Shown here: one piece after another, positions 26,486-36,066 of the stretch
Position numbering within the stretch: position 1 is the first letter of the stretch
Layout: every line of letters begins with the position of its first letter
Assembly: GCF_000426745.1 (NCBI RefSeq)
Contig: NZ_AUFY01000003.1
Span: forward strand, 1-64,000
Direction: 5' to 3'
Length of the DNA: 64,000 nt
Source of the DNA: Veillonella montpellierensis DSM 17217
Lineage (GTDB): Bacteria > Bacillota > Negativicutes > Veillonellales > Veillonellaceae
Translations under genes and position numbers: made by a program
The notes under the pieces: generated by a model
What the model was told of the DNA's origin: nothing
What the model saw: the letters and a program-made list of their open reading frames with translations, nothing else
Database searches by the model: none

Positions 26486-28156
26486 TTAAAACAATCCTGT
26501 AATTGTGCCATCAGATTCAATATCCATATGTAACGCAGCAGGTTGCTTAGGCAATCCTGGCATAACCATTACATCCCCAGTCCGACATATAATAAACCCT
26601 GCTCCTGATGCCACGCGCACATCAGATACGGTTACCACAAAATCTTTAGGTGCCCCTAGCAATGTTGGATCATCACTTAAAGAATATTGTGTTTTTGCCA
26701 TACATACTGGTAACGATGAAACATCCCAGTCTTCTAACTGCTTAATTTGCTTAAGTGCTTTATTAATAAAGATAACATCCTTTCCACCGTAAATAGTTGT
26801 AACAATTTTTCGAACTTTTTCTTGAATACTTTCATGTATATCATACACAGTCTTAGGTACGATGGAAGTGCCTTCTACCATATCAGCAATGCGCTTAGCC
26901 ATATCTATAGCACCAGTACTTCCCTTACTCCAAGATTCATTCAAAGTAACATCCACGCCATAATTAGCACATTTTTCAAGGACCATATCTACTTCATCTA
27001 ATGTATCACTGGCAAATTTATTAATAGCCACTAATACTGGCAGACCAAAGTAACGCATATTTTCTATTTGTTTGGCTAAATTAGTAAACCCCTTACTAAC
27101 GGCTTGTATATTTTCTATATCCAATTCATTCTTAGGTACACCGCCATGCATTTTTAATGCGCGAATGGTAGCCACAATAACTACTGCATCTGGATATATA
27201 CCTGCATAAGGACATTTTATGTCCAAAAACTTTTCTGCTCCTAAATCAGCACCGAATCCAGCCTCTGTAACTACGATATCACTTATTTTTAAAGCTAGTT
27301 TGGTTCCTATAATCGAATTACATCCATGAGCAATATTAGCAAATGGACCACCATGAACAATCGCAGGATTATGTTCTAATGTTTGTACTAAGTTAGGTTT
27401 AATAGCTTCCTTCATGAGAAGAGCCATCGCACCTTGACATCCCAATTGATGAACATATACAGGATCTCCTTTTAAATTACAACCTATAATAATATTGCCA
27501 AATCGTTCTTTTAAATCATCTAAATCTTTCGCTAAACATAAAATGGCCATGATTTCTGAAGCAACGGTAATCATAAATCCATCTTCACGAGGGAATCCAC
27601 ATACTTTTCCCCCTAAACCAACAGTTACATGACGTAAAGCACGATCATTCATATCCAACACACGATTCCAGGTGATTTGTCGTATATCAATTTGTAATGC
27701 ATTGCCTTGATGAATATGATTGTCTATAACAGCAGACAATAAGTTGTTAGCGGCGGTAATGGCATGCATATCACCAGTAAAATGTAAATTAATATCGTCC
27801 ATAGGCACTACTTGAGCATACCCACCACCTGCAGCACCGCCTTTAATTCCAAAAACTGGCCCCAATGATGGTTCCCGCAAAGTTGCAATCGCTCTTTTAC
27901 CAATTTTATTGAGTGCTTCTACCAAACCAATGGTAGTGGTAGATTTCCCTTCACCTGCTGGCGTAGGTGTAATGGCTGTAACTAGTACTAATTTACCATC
28001 TTTCTTGTCTTGTAATCTATGAATAGCATCAAAAGAGACTTTTGCTTTATAATGACCATATTGCTCAATTTCATCTACTTTTAAACCACATTTTTCAGCT
28101 ATATATCCGATTTTTTCCATTTTATTTGTTTGAGCTATTTCAATATCACTTAACAT
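26486..28156 (-). CDS. fhs: Formate--tetrahydrofolate ligase
   Basis: Fhs makes 10-formyl-THF from formate, THF and ATP, feeding purine and formyl-Met-tRNA synthesis. It can also run backwards to yield ATP in anaerobes. The P-loop-like motif [16 protein letters not shown] is at residues 63-78, with [11 protein letters not shown] and FDLGAEKF-type segments following. The length (556 aa) is standard. GGGAGG precedes the ATG. It is followed by fchA and then the BTAD regulator, probably one transcript. The upstream region (28157-28490) holds a CGTCTAA/TTAGACG pairing of unknown meaning but no recognisable THF riboswitch. Confidence 0.97.
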   Translation of the reverse strand: MLSDIEIAQTNKMEKIGYIAEKCGLKVDEIEQYGHYKAKVSFDAIHRLQDKKDGKLVLVTAITPTPAGEGKSTTTIGLVEALNKIGKRAIATLREPSLGPVFGIKGGAAGGGYAQVVPMDDINLHFTGDMHAITAANNLLSAVIDNHIHQGNALQIDIRQITWNRVLDMNDRALRHVTVGLGGKVCGFPREDGFMITVASEIMAILCLAKDLDDLKERFGNIIIGCNLKGDPVYVHQLGCQGAMALLMKEAIKPNLVQTLEHNPAIVHGGPFANIAHGCNSIIGTKLALKISDIVVTEAGFGADLGAEKFLDIKCPYAGIYPDAVVIVATIRALKMHGGVPKNELDIENIQAVSKGFTNLAKQIENMRYFGLPVLVAINKFASDTLDEVDMVLEKCANYGVDVTLNESWSKGSTGAIDMAKRIADMVEGTSIVPKTVYDIHESIQEKVRKIVTTIYGGKDVIFINKALKQIKQLEDWDVSSLPVCMAKTQYSLSDDPTLLGAPKDFVVTVSDVRVASGAGFIICRTGDVMVMPGLPKQPAALHMDIESDGTITGLF

Positions 28157-28490
28157 ATAAGCCTCCCGATTTGTCTACTCCATAAGTATAATTGTTTTTT
28201 ATAATAACACAATTATACAGTATCTATACATATTTCGTCTAACAAATATTTTTTGTGTATTATTTAGTGTTTTTGACTATTATTAGACGGCTAACGTATA
28301 TGCTTAATGTGTAGATGGTGCTCTACCAACTATATATTTTATATTAGATACTATATACTATACTAAATACCTTACTCCTCAACATATCTTTAGTATATAT
28401 TCAGTCTATATAAATTTGCGAGCCCTCCAATAAAACCTCGTATTTCATCCTCATATATAGATATCTAATATAAACAATCCATTCTCCTTC
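28157..28490. other. fhs upstream region with tRNA-D-arm-like string
   Basis: On the minus strand AGTTGGTAGAGCACC (complement of 28317-28331) copies the D-arm of many bacterial tRNAs, but no acceptor, anticodon or T arm can be completed, so it is a fragment or chance. CGTCTAA and TTAGACG (minus strand, around 28279 and 28241) could pair across a 40-base loop. Confidence 0.3.
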
Positions 28491-28545
28491 AAAAAGACTG
28501 CATCAAGATTATGTAGATTGCTACTAATTTTGATGCAGTCTTTTT
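28491..28545 (-). terminator. Terminator of the SLC13 carrier gene
   Basis: A perfect 16-bp stem AAAAAGACTGCATCAA (28491-28506) with its complement (28530-28545), flanked by A and T runs so that it can stop transcription from either side. Confidence 0.88.
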
Positions 28546-28628
28546 ATACTAACTTTCTGCGAATAACATATTATCCTTAAAAGTTATTATTCTCTATATA
28601 ATACTATCTGTCAAAACAGCTACTATTC

Positions 28629-29900
28629 TTATGGGTAAAATGGGAAAAAAATGGGTAATAAAACTAAGGATACGATAATAGAAACAATTACTAATGGTCC
28701 TCCTGCTTTTATATAATCCATAAATGAATATCCCGCCACATTATAAACCATTGTATTCGCGGGCATACCTATTGGTGTTGCATAAGCACAAGAACTACCA
28801 ATCACAATAGCTACTAATACAGCCTTAGGATCTGCTCCTATTTGCGCTGACAAAGAAATTGCAATAGGAACCATTAACGCACAAGCTGCTGTATTAGACA
28901 TAACATTTGTTAATATAGCAGTAATCAAAAATAATACCGTCATCATAATAAAAGGATCTGGATTCGTACCCATTGTATTAATAATTGTTGTTGCTATTAA
29001 TGTACCTGCCCCTGTTTTTACCAATGAAGAAGCCAATGCTAGTGACCCAACAAATAAAAGAATCGTTTTCATATCAATTGATTTAACGGCTTGAGTTTCG
29101 TTAATAACACCTGTTGCTACTAGTACTAATGCGCCAATCCAAGCAGTAATATATAGCTTAATACCGATATAATCTTCAAATATCATCCCTATTATAGTTG
29201 CGATTAATACAATACTAGCAATCCACTTTTTCCACATTGGAACGTCACTATAATCATTAATCTGTTCATACGTACTATCTGGAGTCCTTGATGATTGATT
29301 TGGCAACAATTTAAACCCTATAGTCGTAAAAAATAGAATTCCGATAATCAGTACAGGTAGTCCTATGATCCCATAATCAAAAAATCCAAATTTCATATGT
29401 AAGATAGATTCTAAATTGGATTGAGCAATCATATTACCAGGTGCACCAATTAGACTTAAATTACCTCCCATAGCGGCTGCCATAGATAAAGGCATTAACA
29501 ATTTTGTAATTTTAAGACCTGAACTATTAGCAATTCCAATAACAACAGGAATTAAAACCGCTGCTGTTCCTGTATTTGACAAAAATCCAGATAAAATTCC
29601 TGTAATTCCCATAACTGCCACCAGTAACATTCGTTCTGTTTTAGCAAATTTTGTGACTAACGATCCTACATATGCCGCTACACCTGTTTCAAAAAAAGCA
29701 GCCCCTACTATAAACATTGCCATAAATAATAAAACATTTGAATCAACAAAACCGTTAAATACTTCTTTAGGTGTTAAAATACCAGTAATATTTAAACCGA
29801 TGGCGACAACCATTGCTGTAATCGATAATGGGATTTTTTCCCAAATAAACATAACTACTGCAAATACTAGAAATACTAATGTAATACTAATAGCATCCAT
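28629..29900 (-). CDS. SLC13/DASS-family anion (dicarboxylate) transporter
   Basis: This 423-aa permease has about 11-12 hydrophobic helices and the two SNT-type hairpin signatures of the DASS/SLC13 family: SGFLSNTGTAAVLIPV in the first half and TNVMSNTAACALMVPIA in the second, where sodium and carboxylate bind. Substrates in the family are di- and tricarboxylates (succinate, malate, tartrate, citrate) or sulfate. It lies next to the fumarase/tartrate dehydratase genes, so malate, fumarate or tartrate is likely. I chose the ATG at 29898-29900, 7 bases after GAGGAG. The longer frame adds 14 unlikely residues. Confidence 0.9.
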   Translation of the reverse strand: MDAISITLVFLVFAVVMFIWEKIPLSITAMVVAIGLNITGILTPKEVFNGFVDSNVLLFMAMFIVGAAFFETGVAAYVGSLVTKFAKTERMLLVAVMGITGILSGFLSNTGTAAVLIPVVIGIANSSGLKITKLLMPLSMAAAMGGNLSLIGAPGNMIAQSNLESILHMKFGFFDYGIIGLPVLIIGILFFTTIGFKLLPNQSSRTPDSTYEQINDYSDVPMWKKWIASIVLIATIIGMIFEDYIGIKLYITAWIGALVLVATGVINETQAVKSIDMKTILLFVGSLALASSLVKTGAGTLIATTIINTMGTNPDPFIMMTVLFLITAILTNVMSNTAACALMVPIAISLSAQIGADPKAVLVAIVIGSSCAYATPIGMPANTMVYNVAGYSFMDYIKAGGPLVIVSIIVSLVLLPIFFPFYP

Positions 29901-30148
29901 TTTTACACTCCTCTCAGAACAAATAACATCAGCCGCTCTCACATTCCATTATGTCTTCTACGAAAAGCTATTTAGAATCCATTCTTATTGACGAATTTAA
30001 TCAAATACCTCAAGATTACAACGCAACAAAAAGATTTCAATGTACAATTTTCTAAAGATATATTGTAATGATTTACCAATCGTTAATCACTACAGAAATA
30101 ATGGTATGATTAGCTTTTTTATAAATCTATTTATTCTATATGTAGTAA

Positions 30149-30760
30149 TTATTTTATAAAACTTACATGTTTATAAATATCCATTAGTACTTCTTCTTTT
30201 TTCTTGTTATATTCTACTTTTTTTTCTTCAAAATAATTACGACCATGTGTATCAATAGATACAATAAGTGGGCCAAACTCTTTAACACGGCAAGTCCACA
30301 ATGTTTCAGGCATGCCTAATTCTTTCCAATTAGCTTGTTCAATTTCTTCAACTTCAGTAGCGGCTAGTACGGCATTACCTGCAGGAAATACAAGATGCAA
30401 TGCTCCAAATTCTTGACATGCACGTTGTGTTTCAGGTCCCATACCACCTTTGCCCACAATGATCCTCACGCCTGTATTCTTAACAAATTCATATTCAAAT
30501 TTTTCCATTCGCATAGATGTAGTTGGTCCTACAGAAATCATTTCATACTCATTGTCTCCCAATTCACGCACAATTGGTCCTGCATGCAAAATAGCTCCAT
30601 TACGAATATCTACAGGCAACTCCCTACCATACTCAACTAATCGACGATGTGCTACATCTCTACAAGTTGTAATATGACCTGTTAGATATACAATATCGCC
30701 TGCATGAATATTTTTTATGTCTTCTAAAGAAATTGGCGTTGTTAAAATTTTCTTTTCCAT
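30149..30760 (-). CDS. Class I fumarase / L(+)-tartrate dehydratase, beta subunit
   Basis: The 203-aa subunit corresponds to the C-terminal domain of class I fumarases: [17 protein letters not shown] near the start, the [10 protein letters not shown] substrate loop, and [11 protein letters not shown]. Its ATG overlaps the stop of the alpha subunit (TAATG), so translation is coupled. The two-subunit form occurs in both anaerobic fumarases and tartrate dehydratases, and sequence alone does not decide. The nearby carriers and the fumarate-producing physiology of the likely host favour malate/fumarate interconversion. Confidence 0.92.
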   Translation of the reverse strand: MEKKILTTPISLEDIKNIHAGDIVYLTGHITTCRDVAHRRLVEYGRELPVDIRNGAILHAGPIVRELGDNEYEMISVGPTTSMRMEKFEYEFVKNTGVRIIVGKGGMGPETQRACQEFGALHLVFPAGNAVLAATEVEEIEQANWKELGMPETLWTCRVKEFGPLIVSIDTHGRNYFEEKKVEYNKKKEEVLMDIYKHVSFIK

Positions 30761-31659
30761 TAAAATGTCACCCCACTATGCGATAAAATTTTATATGATC
30801 CATCTTTATTGAATATTATGTGCCCTCTTCGATGATTCCAACATCCCACATTTACAGCTACACTAATAACAGATGGATGGCGCGCACCTCTTTCAATATT
30901 GACGCCCAATACAGAGGCACTCCCCCCCATACCTTGTGGTCCTAAATGTAATGCATTAATACCATCAGTTAATAAATCTTCCATATACGCTGTTTTTTCA
31001 TTTTCATTTCTAGAAGATACTGGTCTCATCAATGCCTTCTTAGAGAACAATGCTGCTGTATCAATTGAAGTAGCAACTCCTACACCTACCAGTAATGGAG
31101 GACATGCGTTTAAACCGTAACTTGTCATTAGATCTAAGACAAATTTCGCTACCCCCTCATATCCTTCTCCTGGCATTAAAGTTTTTCCACTACCTGGCAA
31201 AGAACAGCCTCCGCCAGCCATATAAGGAAATATTTCTACATCATCACGATTAGGTATAATATCCCACATAATGTACGGTGCACTTGTTCCTATATTTTTA
31301 CCTGTATTGTATTCATCAAATGTTTCAACACAATTATGACGAAGTGGCGCATTCTTTGTAGCTATATAGGTTGCATTTCTTAATATACTTTCCAATTCCC
31401 CTATAAAAGGATACTGGGCCCCACATTTTACCCAATATTGAAGCACTCCAGTATCTTGGCAAGATGGTCTTTTCAATGCCATAGCTAACTCCATATTTTT
31501 TTTCATAGTCTCATAAATAGTTCTTGCTAATGGATTTTTTTCATCACTTGCTAATTCTTTAATTTTGCTTTCCACATCATCTGGCAACTTTCGTGCCATA
31601 TATGCAACAAATTCAGCAATAACATGAGTCATTTTTTCTAATTGGTTTGTATCGCTCAT
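30760..31659 (-). CDS. Class I fumarase / L(+)-tartrate dehydratase, alpha subunit
   Basis: The 299-aa catalytic subunit carries the three likely 4Fe-4S ligands: C67 in SCQDTG, C186 in NACPP and C273 in VGCWNHRRG. The open iron of the cluster binds the hydroxyacid, making the enzyme oxygen-sensitive. AGGAGG sits before the ATG at 31659. It could be named ttdA or fumA-alpha, and I leave the symbol blank because the substrate is unproven. It forms an operon with the beta subunit. The 248-base gap leaves it uncertain whether the SLC13 gene is read with them. Confidence 0.92.
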   Translation of the reverse strand: MSDTNQLEKMTHVIAEFVAYMARKLPDDVESKIKELASDEKNPLARTIYETMKKNMELAMALKRPSCQDTGVLQYWVKCGAQYPFIGELESILRNATYIATKNAPLRHNCVETFDEYNTGKNIGTSAPYIMWDIIPNRDDVEIFPYMAGGGCSLPGSGKTLMPGEGYEGVAKFVLDLMTSYGLNACPPLLVGVGVATSIDTAALFSKKALMRPVSSRNENEKTAYMEDLLTDGINALHLGPQGMGGSASVLGVNIERGARHPSVISVAVNVGCWNHRRGHIIFNKDGSYKILSHSGVTF

Positions 31660-32001
31660 AGAAATCCTCCAATACCTATGTTCTCATAATAAACCGGTAA
31701 ATACTTACTAAAATATACTACTATCTTTATATACTTATACTCATATATAAATCATAGCTTCTATACTTTTATTCTAATTAAATTTATAAAAAGCTCTATC
31801 CAAATTAAAAGATGATATTATCAATAAATTTTATGCACATTAGTAATTTTTACTATTCGTTTTTCGAACTATATATATTATTTTCCCTATATTCTATATA
31901 TTTATAATTAAAATCATAATCAATTACATGTATATAGCACTAGTAAGAATATAGTTAATCCTCTTTACTTATAGTGATAAAAAATTCATTATTCTATAAA
32001 A
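31660..32001. other. AT-rich spacer before the fumarase genes
   Basis: This should hold the fumarase promoter. It is so AT-rich that many -10-like strings occur and none stands out. I see no inverted repeat clear enough to propose as an AraC site. Confidence 0.4.
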
Positions 32002-32039
32002 AAATAAGGCCATAACATAGATATGCTATAGCCTTATTT
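32002..32039 (-). terminator. Terminator of the AraC-family regulator
   Basis: AAATAAGGC/GCCTTATTT form the outer 9-bp stem, and TAxCATA/TATGxTA extend it inward. T-rich outer arms follow. It lies 41 bases past the araC-type stop. Confidence 0.8.
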
Positions 32040-32079
32040 ATATAATCATTATATAAAAAAACGCCTATTGGTATTCTTT

Positions 32080-33105
32080 TTATATATTCAATATTTTTTC
32101 TAACTCACTTCGAATTTTATGAAACTTTTCACTATTAATTTTATAATTCTCAATATCCTTATTCTCTATATCTTTCTCACTCTTCATCACTTTCAGCAAG
32201 CCAATAATTTCCTCATCACCAGTATGAATAAACTCTTTCCAATCGTCTAAATAAGTTTGTTTTATATCAGCTTTTGAGTATCTCCTATACTCAGATGGAG
32301 TCATTTTTAAATATTTTTTTAAAGCAGTATTAAATGCTTTTATATCTGAAAATCCACACATATTGGCAATGATTGCAATCCGTGTATCAGTATTAGCTAG
32401 CAATATAGCTGCATCTCTTAATCGCATTCTAAGTATGTACTCTATAAAAGAGATACCTAGTTGTCTTTTAAAAAATTGAGAAGTATAGCTAAGATTATAT
32501 CCTCCTATCTTAGCTATATCAGCAAGAGTAATTCGCTCTCTATAATGTCTATCAATATATTCAATCATCTTACTAAATGTAGCTTGTATTTCATCTACTG
32601 GTCCTACACCTTTAGGAATTTGCCATATTTTACTCACTTTTTCATATACGGCTCTTGAAATATTAATAAATAACGATTCTATTAACATATAATCTGTAGC
32701 TATAAGGTTACTATTTTTTTGTAGTAATAATAATTCAGCCATTTGTGCACGAATGTATCGGTAAAAAATATTATCACGCGTATGGGCATTAGAACCTATG
32801 CAAAAAGCATATTTCTTAAAGTTTTTATTAAAACTAGAAAAAAAATTAATATCAATATGCAATACCATCGCAATACTATTTTCTTCTAGTGCTAATGTGG
32901 CATGTCCACACTGTGGTGAGTAAATAATTACGTCATTTGCTTCCATATATGTACATTCACTATCATGACACACTTCAACTTTTCCTTTTAACAACACAAG
33001 TACTTCTGTTTCTGGATGCCAATTATAATGGTATGATCCCACTTTATAAATATGACTATTAAATCTAATATGATTATGATCATATTTATACTTAAAATAT
33101 TCCAT
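32080..33105 (-). CDS. AraC-family transcriptional regulator
   Basis: Residues about 1-100 form a cupin-like sensor (HNHIRFNSHIYKVGSYHYNWHPE, LLKGKVEV). Residues about 185-285 hold two helix-turn-helix motifs ending in CGFSDIKAFNTALKKYLKMTPSEYR. A further 60-residue charged tail follows, unusual for the family. Its place between fumarase/SLC13 and the DAACS carrier makes it the likely activator of these organic-acid genes, with a carboxylate as ligand. That is inference from position. GGGAGG precedes the ATG at 33105. Confidence 0.9.
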   Translation of the reverse strand: MEYFKYKYDHNHIRFNSHIYKVGSYHYNWHPETEVLVLLKGKVEVCHDSECTYMEANDVIIYSPQCGHATLALEENSIAMVLHIDINFFSSFNKNFKKYAFCIGSNAHTRDNIFYRYIRAQMAELLLLQKNSNLIATDYMLIESLFINISRAVYEKVSKIWQIPKGVGPVDEIQATFSKMIEYIDRHYRERITLADIAKIGGYNLSYTSQFFKRQLGISFIEYILRMRLRDAAILLANTDTRIAIIANMCGFSDIKAFNTALKKYLKMTPSEYRRYSKADIKQTYLDDWKEFIHTGDEEIIGLLKVMKSEKDIENKDIENYKINSEKFHKIRSELEKILNI

Positions 33106-33383
33106 AGAACCTCCCGATGCACTTATCTCACATATACCTAACTATATCTACTACTAGAACACCTACATAATGCCTTAGAATATAACTAGTATGGCAACTA
33201 TATGAGTACTTTTTTCTGTAATTCTATTATATGTATCAATGGATGTTTTATTAAAATAATCGAGTACAGCAACACTTTTATTACTATACGTATCCTACCC
33301 ATGTAGCATCTTTTAAAGGAGGTATTACTATACTAGATGCGAATGACCAATAATATATTTTAAGATATATAAGATTTAATATA

Positions 33384-34658
33384 TCAGTTATTAATTGATT
33401 CCAACTCAGAGTCAGTATATGGGTGATCAATGCGATAGTTAATCGCATCAGCAGTCGCCTCTTTTTCCCAGCGAGCCACTACTACAGCAGCAATACAGTT
33501 GCCGGTTACATTACAACAAGTACGAGCCATATCTAAAATACGGTCAATTCCTAAGATGATAGCAATCCCTTCAACAGGAATACCAAAAGCAGATACGGTA
33601 CTAGCAATAACAATTAATGCTGATCCTGGTACACCTGCAATTCCCTTAGTAGAAACCATAAGAACAAGCAGCATACCAATTTGTGCCGTAATAGACATTT
33701 CAATACCATACATTTGTGCTAGAAACATGGTTGCTAAGCAACTATATAAAGTAGATCCATCCAAGTTAAATGTATATCCTAAAGGAAGTACAAAACTAAC
33801 TATATGTTTCGGTATGCCTAACCGTTCTAACTTATCCATAGCAATAGGTAGTGCCGCTTCACTAGCAGATGTAGTAAACGCTAATAATAATGGTTCTTTT
33901 AGTGCCACTATCAATTTAAACATGCTAACTTTAGTAAATGCTGATGCTATGGCTAATACTAATATTAAGAATATAATTAGTGCCACATATAAACAAGCAA
34001 TTAATTTAATTAATGGCAATAACACATCAAGACCATATAGTCCAACTGTATAAGCAATGGCGCCAAAAATACCAATAGGCGATACTTTCATAACATAATG
34101 TGTTACATTAAACATAATATGTGTTACATCTTTAGATAAGCTAATAATAGCTTTTCCTTCATCACCAGCTTTGGCGGCAGCAATAGCAAAAATACAGCTA
34201 AAAAATATAATTTCAAGCATATCAGCACGTGCCATTGCATCAATAATATTAGTAGGTACAATATTGACTAGCATTTGTATATGATCTAACGGTTTAGCAT
34301 GAGCGGCCTTTTGAACTGCTTCACTAGCTTGTGCTGTAATATTGACACCATGGCCAGGCCCTACTAAATTTACTAATAATAAGCCTATAATTAATGCTAA
34401 TGTTGTTGCTACTTCAAACCAAACAATAGATTTTCCGCCTAATCGGCCTAATTTTTTAAAATCTCCTGTACCAGCAATGCCCATGATTAAAGAACTAAAT
34501 ATGAGAGGTACTACTATCATTTTAATCATTCGTATAAAAACATCGCCTAATGGCTTCATTGCCTTACCTAAATCAGGAGAAATAGCACCGACAATAATTC
34601 CCAGTACTAAACCAATTAAGATCCATGTTGATAAACTAAGCTTTTTTAAAGACCCCAT
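33384..34658 (-). CDS. DAACS-family dicarboxylate/amino acid:cation symporter
   Basis: This 424-aa carrier belongs to the GltP/DctA family, with 8 transmembrane helices and two re-entrant hairpins. The serine-rich hairpin TTSASEAALPIAMDKL, the NLDGSTLY cation site and RILDMARTCCNVTGNCIAAV are present. In the last, the Asp-Arg-x3-Asp-x3-Thr-x2-Asn arrangement binds acidic substrates. Arg in RTCCNVTGN is the position that contacts the side-chain carboxylate, so a dicarboxylate or aspartate/glutamate is likely. The ATG at 34656-34658 follows GAGGTGG by 6 bases. An ATG four codons earlier overlaps that ribosome site. Confidence 0.92.
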   Translation of the reverse strand: MGSLKKLSLSTWILIGLVLGIIVGAISPDLGKAMKPLGDVFIRMIKMIVVPLIFSSLIMGIAGTGDFKKLGRLGGKSIVWFEVATTLALIIGLLLVNLVGPGHGVNITAQASEAVQKAAHAKPLDHIQMLVNIVPTNIIDAMARADMLEIIFFSCIFAIAAAKAGDEGKAIISLSKDVTHIMFNVTHYVMKVSPIGIFGAIAYTVGLYGLDVLLPLIKLIACLYVALIIFLILVLAIASAFTKVSMFKLIVALKEPLLLAFTTSASEAALPIAMDKLERLGIPKHIVSFVLPLGYTFNLDGSTLYSCLATMFLAQMYGIEMSITAQIGMLLVLMVSTKGIAGVPGSALIVIASTVSAFGIPVEGIAIILGIDRILDMARTCCNVTGNCIAAVVVARWEKEATADAINYRIDHPYTDSELESINN

Positions 34659-34681
34659 ATTCCACCTCATTATTCATCATA

Positions 34682-34726
34682 CACAACAAAATACTCCCAA
34701 AGAAACTTTAGGAGTGTTTTGTTGTG
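34682..34726 (-). terminator. Terminator of the moeA unit
   Basis: CACAACAAAA(T)ACTCC pairs with GGAGT(G)TTTTGTTGTG (16-bp arms, one mismatch), and an inner AAAG/CTTT closes the loop. It stands between the moeA stop and the DAACS start. Confidence 0.8.
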
Positions 34727-34793
34727 ACTATACTTTCCACAAAGTATATCATATTTTTATGTAGTTGCCTATTCATTTTTATTAATAACTAGT

Positions 34794-36035
34794 CTATCGC
34801 AATATGATTACAGAAACCTCATCGCCCACCTCATAATGCATAGTTCCTTGAGGTAGTTTTGCCAACCCATTAACGGCTTGTAGGCCGAGTAACGCACTGC
34901 CCGAAAATAGTTTATTAGGTCTAAATATAGGTTTGCCATCTATCAATATAATCTGTCCTTGTACATATCGATCAACAGGATTTTTTTTAGTAAGAACCAC
35001 TTCTAACTTACAAGTCATGACAGACAGGTCTGTACACTTTCGTCCTTGCAATTGATAAATAGTAGGTAATGCAAGTAAATACCAACTATTATATGCTGCT
35101 GCTGGATTTCCCGATAGACCCCAAATACATTGTAATTTTTTTGTATGTCCAACATATCGTTCTCTAATGCACCCATACGACGCCGCTCCTGGTCGCATCA
35201 TAATACGTCGATATAGGCTATCGCCTCCTAATCGTTCAAAAATGCTAGGCATATAATCAAATACGCCTACAGAAACGCCACCAGTACTAATGACAATATC
35301 TACCGTATCAATACTAGTACGAACTCGTTCAATTTCCTTTTCTAATAATGTTGGATCATCGCTGATATGGCAATAGGATATATTATTAATCCCCGCTGCC
35401 CGTAATAATCCAGTGAGTAAATAACGATTCGAATTAAATATTTGACCTTTCTCTAACTGATTTCCTGGTTCAATAATTTCTTTTCCTGATGTAATGACTG
35501 CTGCCGTAAGTGGTTTATATACACTAATCTCTGTATATCCTAATCCTACCGCCATCGATATTATACCAGCATCAATACAAAGTCCTGGTTCCACTACAGT
35601 CTGTCCACATTTACATTCTTCCCCTTGAGGGATAATATTCTCCCCTGAAACGTGATTTCCTTGTATAGAAATAGTAGTACCAATTCTACCATCTCCTACA
35701 CACTGTTCTTGCATAATAATCGTGTCACATGAATCTGGAACTGGAGCCCCCGTCATAATTTTAATACATTCACCCTTAGAAATATTCTTTTTATAATCTA
35801 CTCCAGCACCAATTACATCAATCACCTTATATTCTTTACAATTAGGTTCATAAGTAAGTGCATATCCATCATAAGGAGATTTTCTAAAGGCCGGTATATC
35901 AGTCTTAGCAATAATCGGTTCTGCTAAAATATAACCTAATGCCTCATTGATAGGTACCACAATAGATTCTAATGAATATTTGCTCAAGGCAATTTTCCAT
36001 TTTTTTCGTACTTCTTCTACTCTTATGCCTGCCAT
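34794..36035 (-). CDS. moeA: Molybdopterin molybdenumtransferase MoeA
   Basis: MoeA inserts molybdate into adenylated molybdopterin. Seen here: KSPYDGYAL near residue 50, GTSGEII-like segments (SSGKEI), the MoCF domain motif STGGVSVGVFDYMPSI and the C-terminal beta-barrel domain after residue 320. The length (413 aa) is normal. The ATG at 36035 follows GAGGT. It starts 31 bases after the mobAB fusion gene, giving a clear cofactor operon. In some bacteria MoeA paralogues serve tungsten; sequence cannot separate these. Confidence 0.95.
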   Translation of the reverse strand: MAGIRVEEVRKKWKIALSKYSLESIVVPINEALGYILAEPIIAKTDIPAFRKSPYDGYALTYEPNCKEYKVIDVIGAGVDYKKNISKGECIKIMTGAPVPDSCDTIIMQEQCVGDGRIGTTISIQGNHVSGENIIPQGEECKCGQTVVEPGLCIDAGIISMAVGLGYTEISVYKPLTAAVITSGKEIIEPGNQLEKGQIFNSNRYLLTGLLRAAGINNISYCHISDDPTLLEKEIERVRTSIDTVDIVISTGGVSVGVFDYMPSIFERLGGDSLYRRIMMRPGAASYGCIRERYVGHTKKLQCIWGLSGNPAAAYNSWYLLALPTIYQLQGRKCTDLSVMTCKLEVVLTKKNPVDRYVQGQIILIDGKPIFRPNKLFSGSALLGLQAVNGLAKLPQGTMHYEVGDEVSVIILR

Positions 36036-36066
36036 ACACTACCTCTTTCTAAGCAACTGAAATAAA

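Noticed and set aside
28157-28490. tRNA gene or THF riboswitch before fhs
   Set aside because: Only a D-arm-like string exists, with no cloverleaf. The THF riboswitch core is absent.
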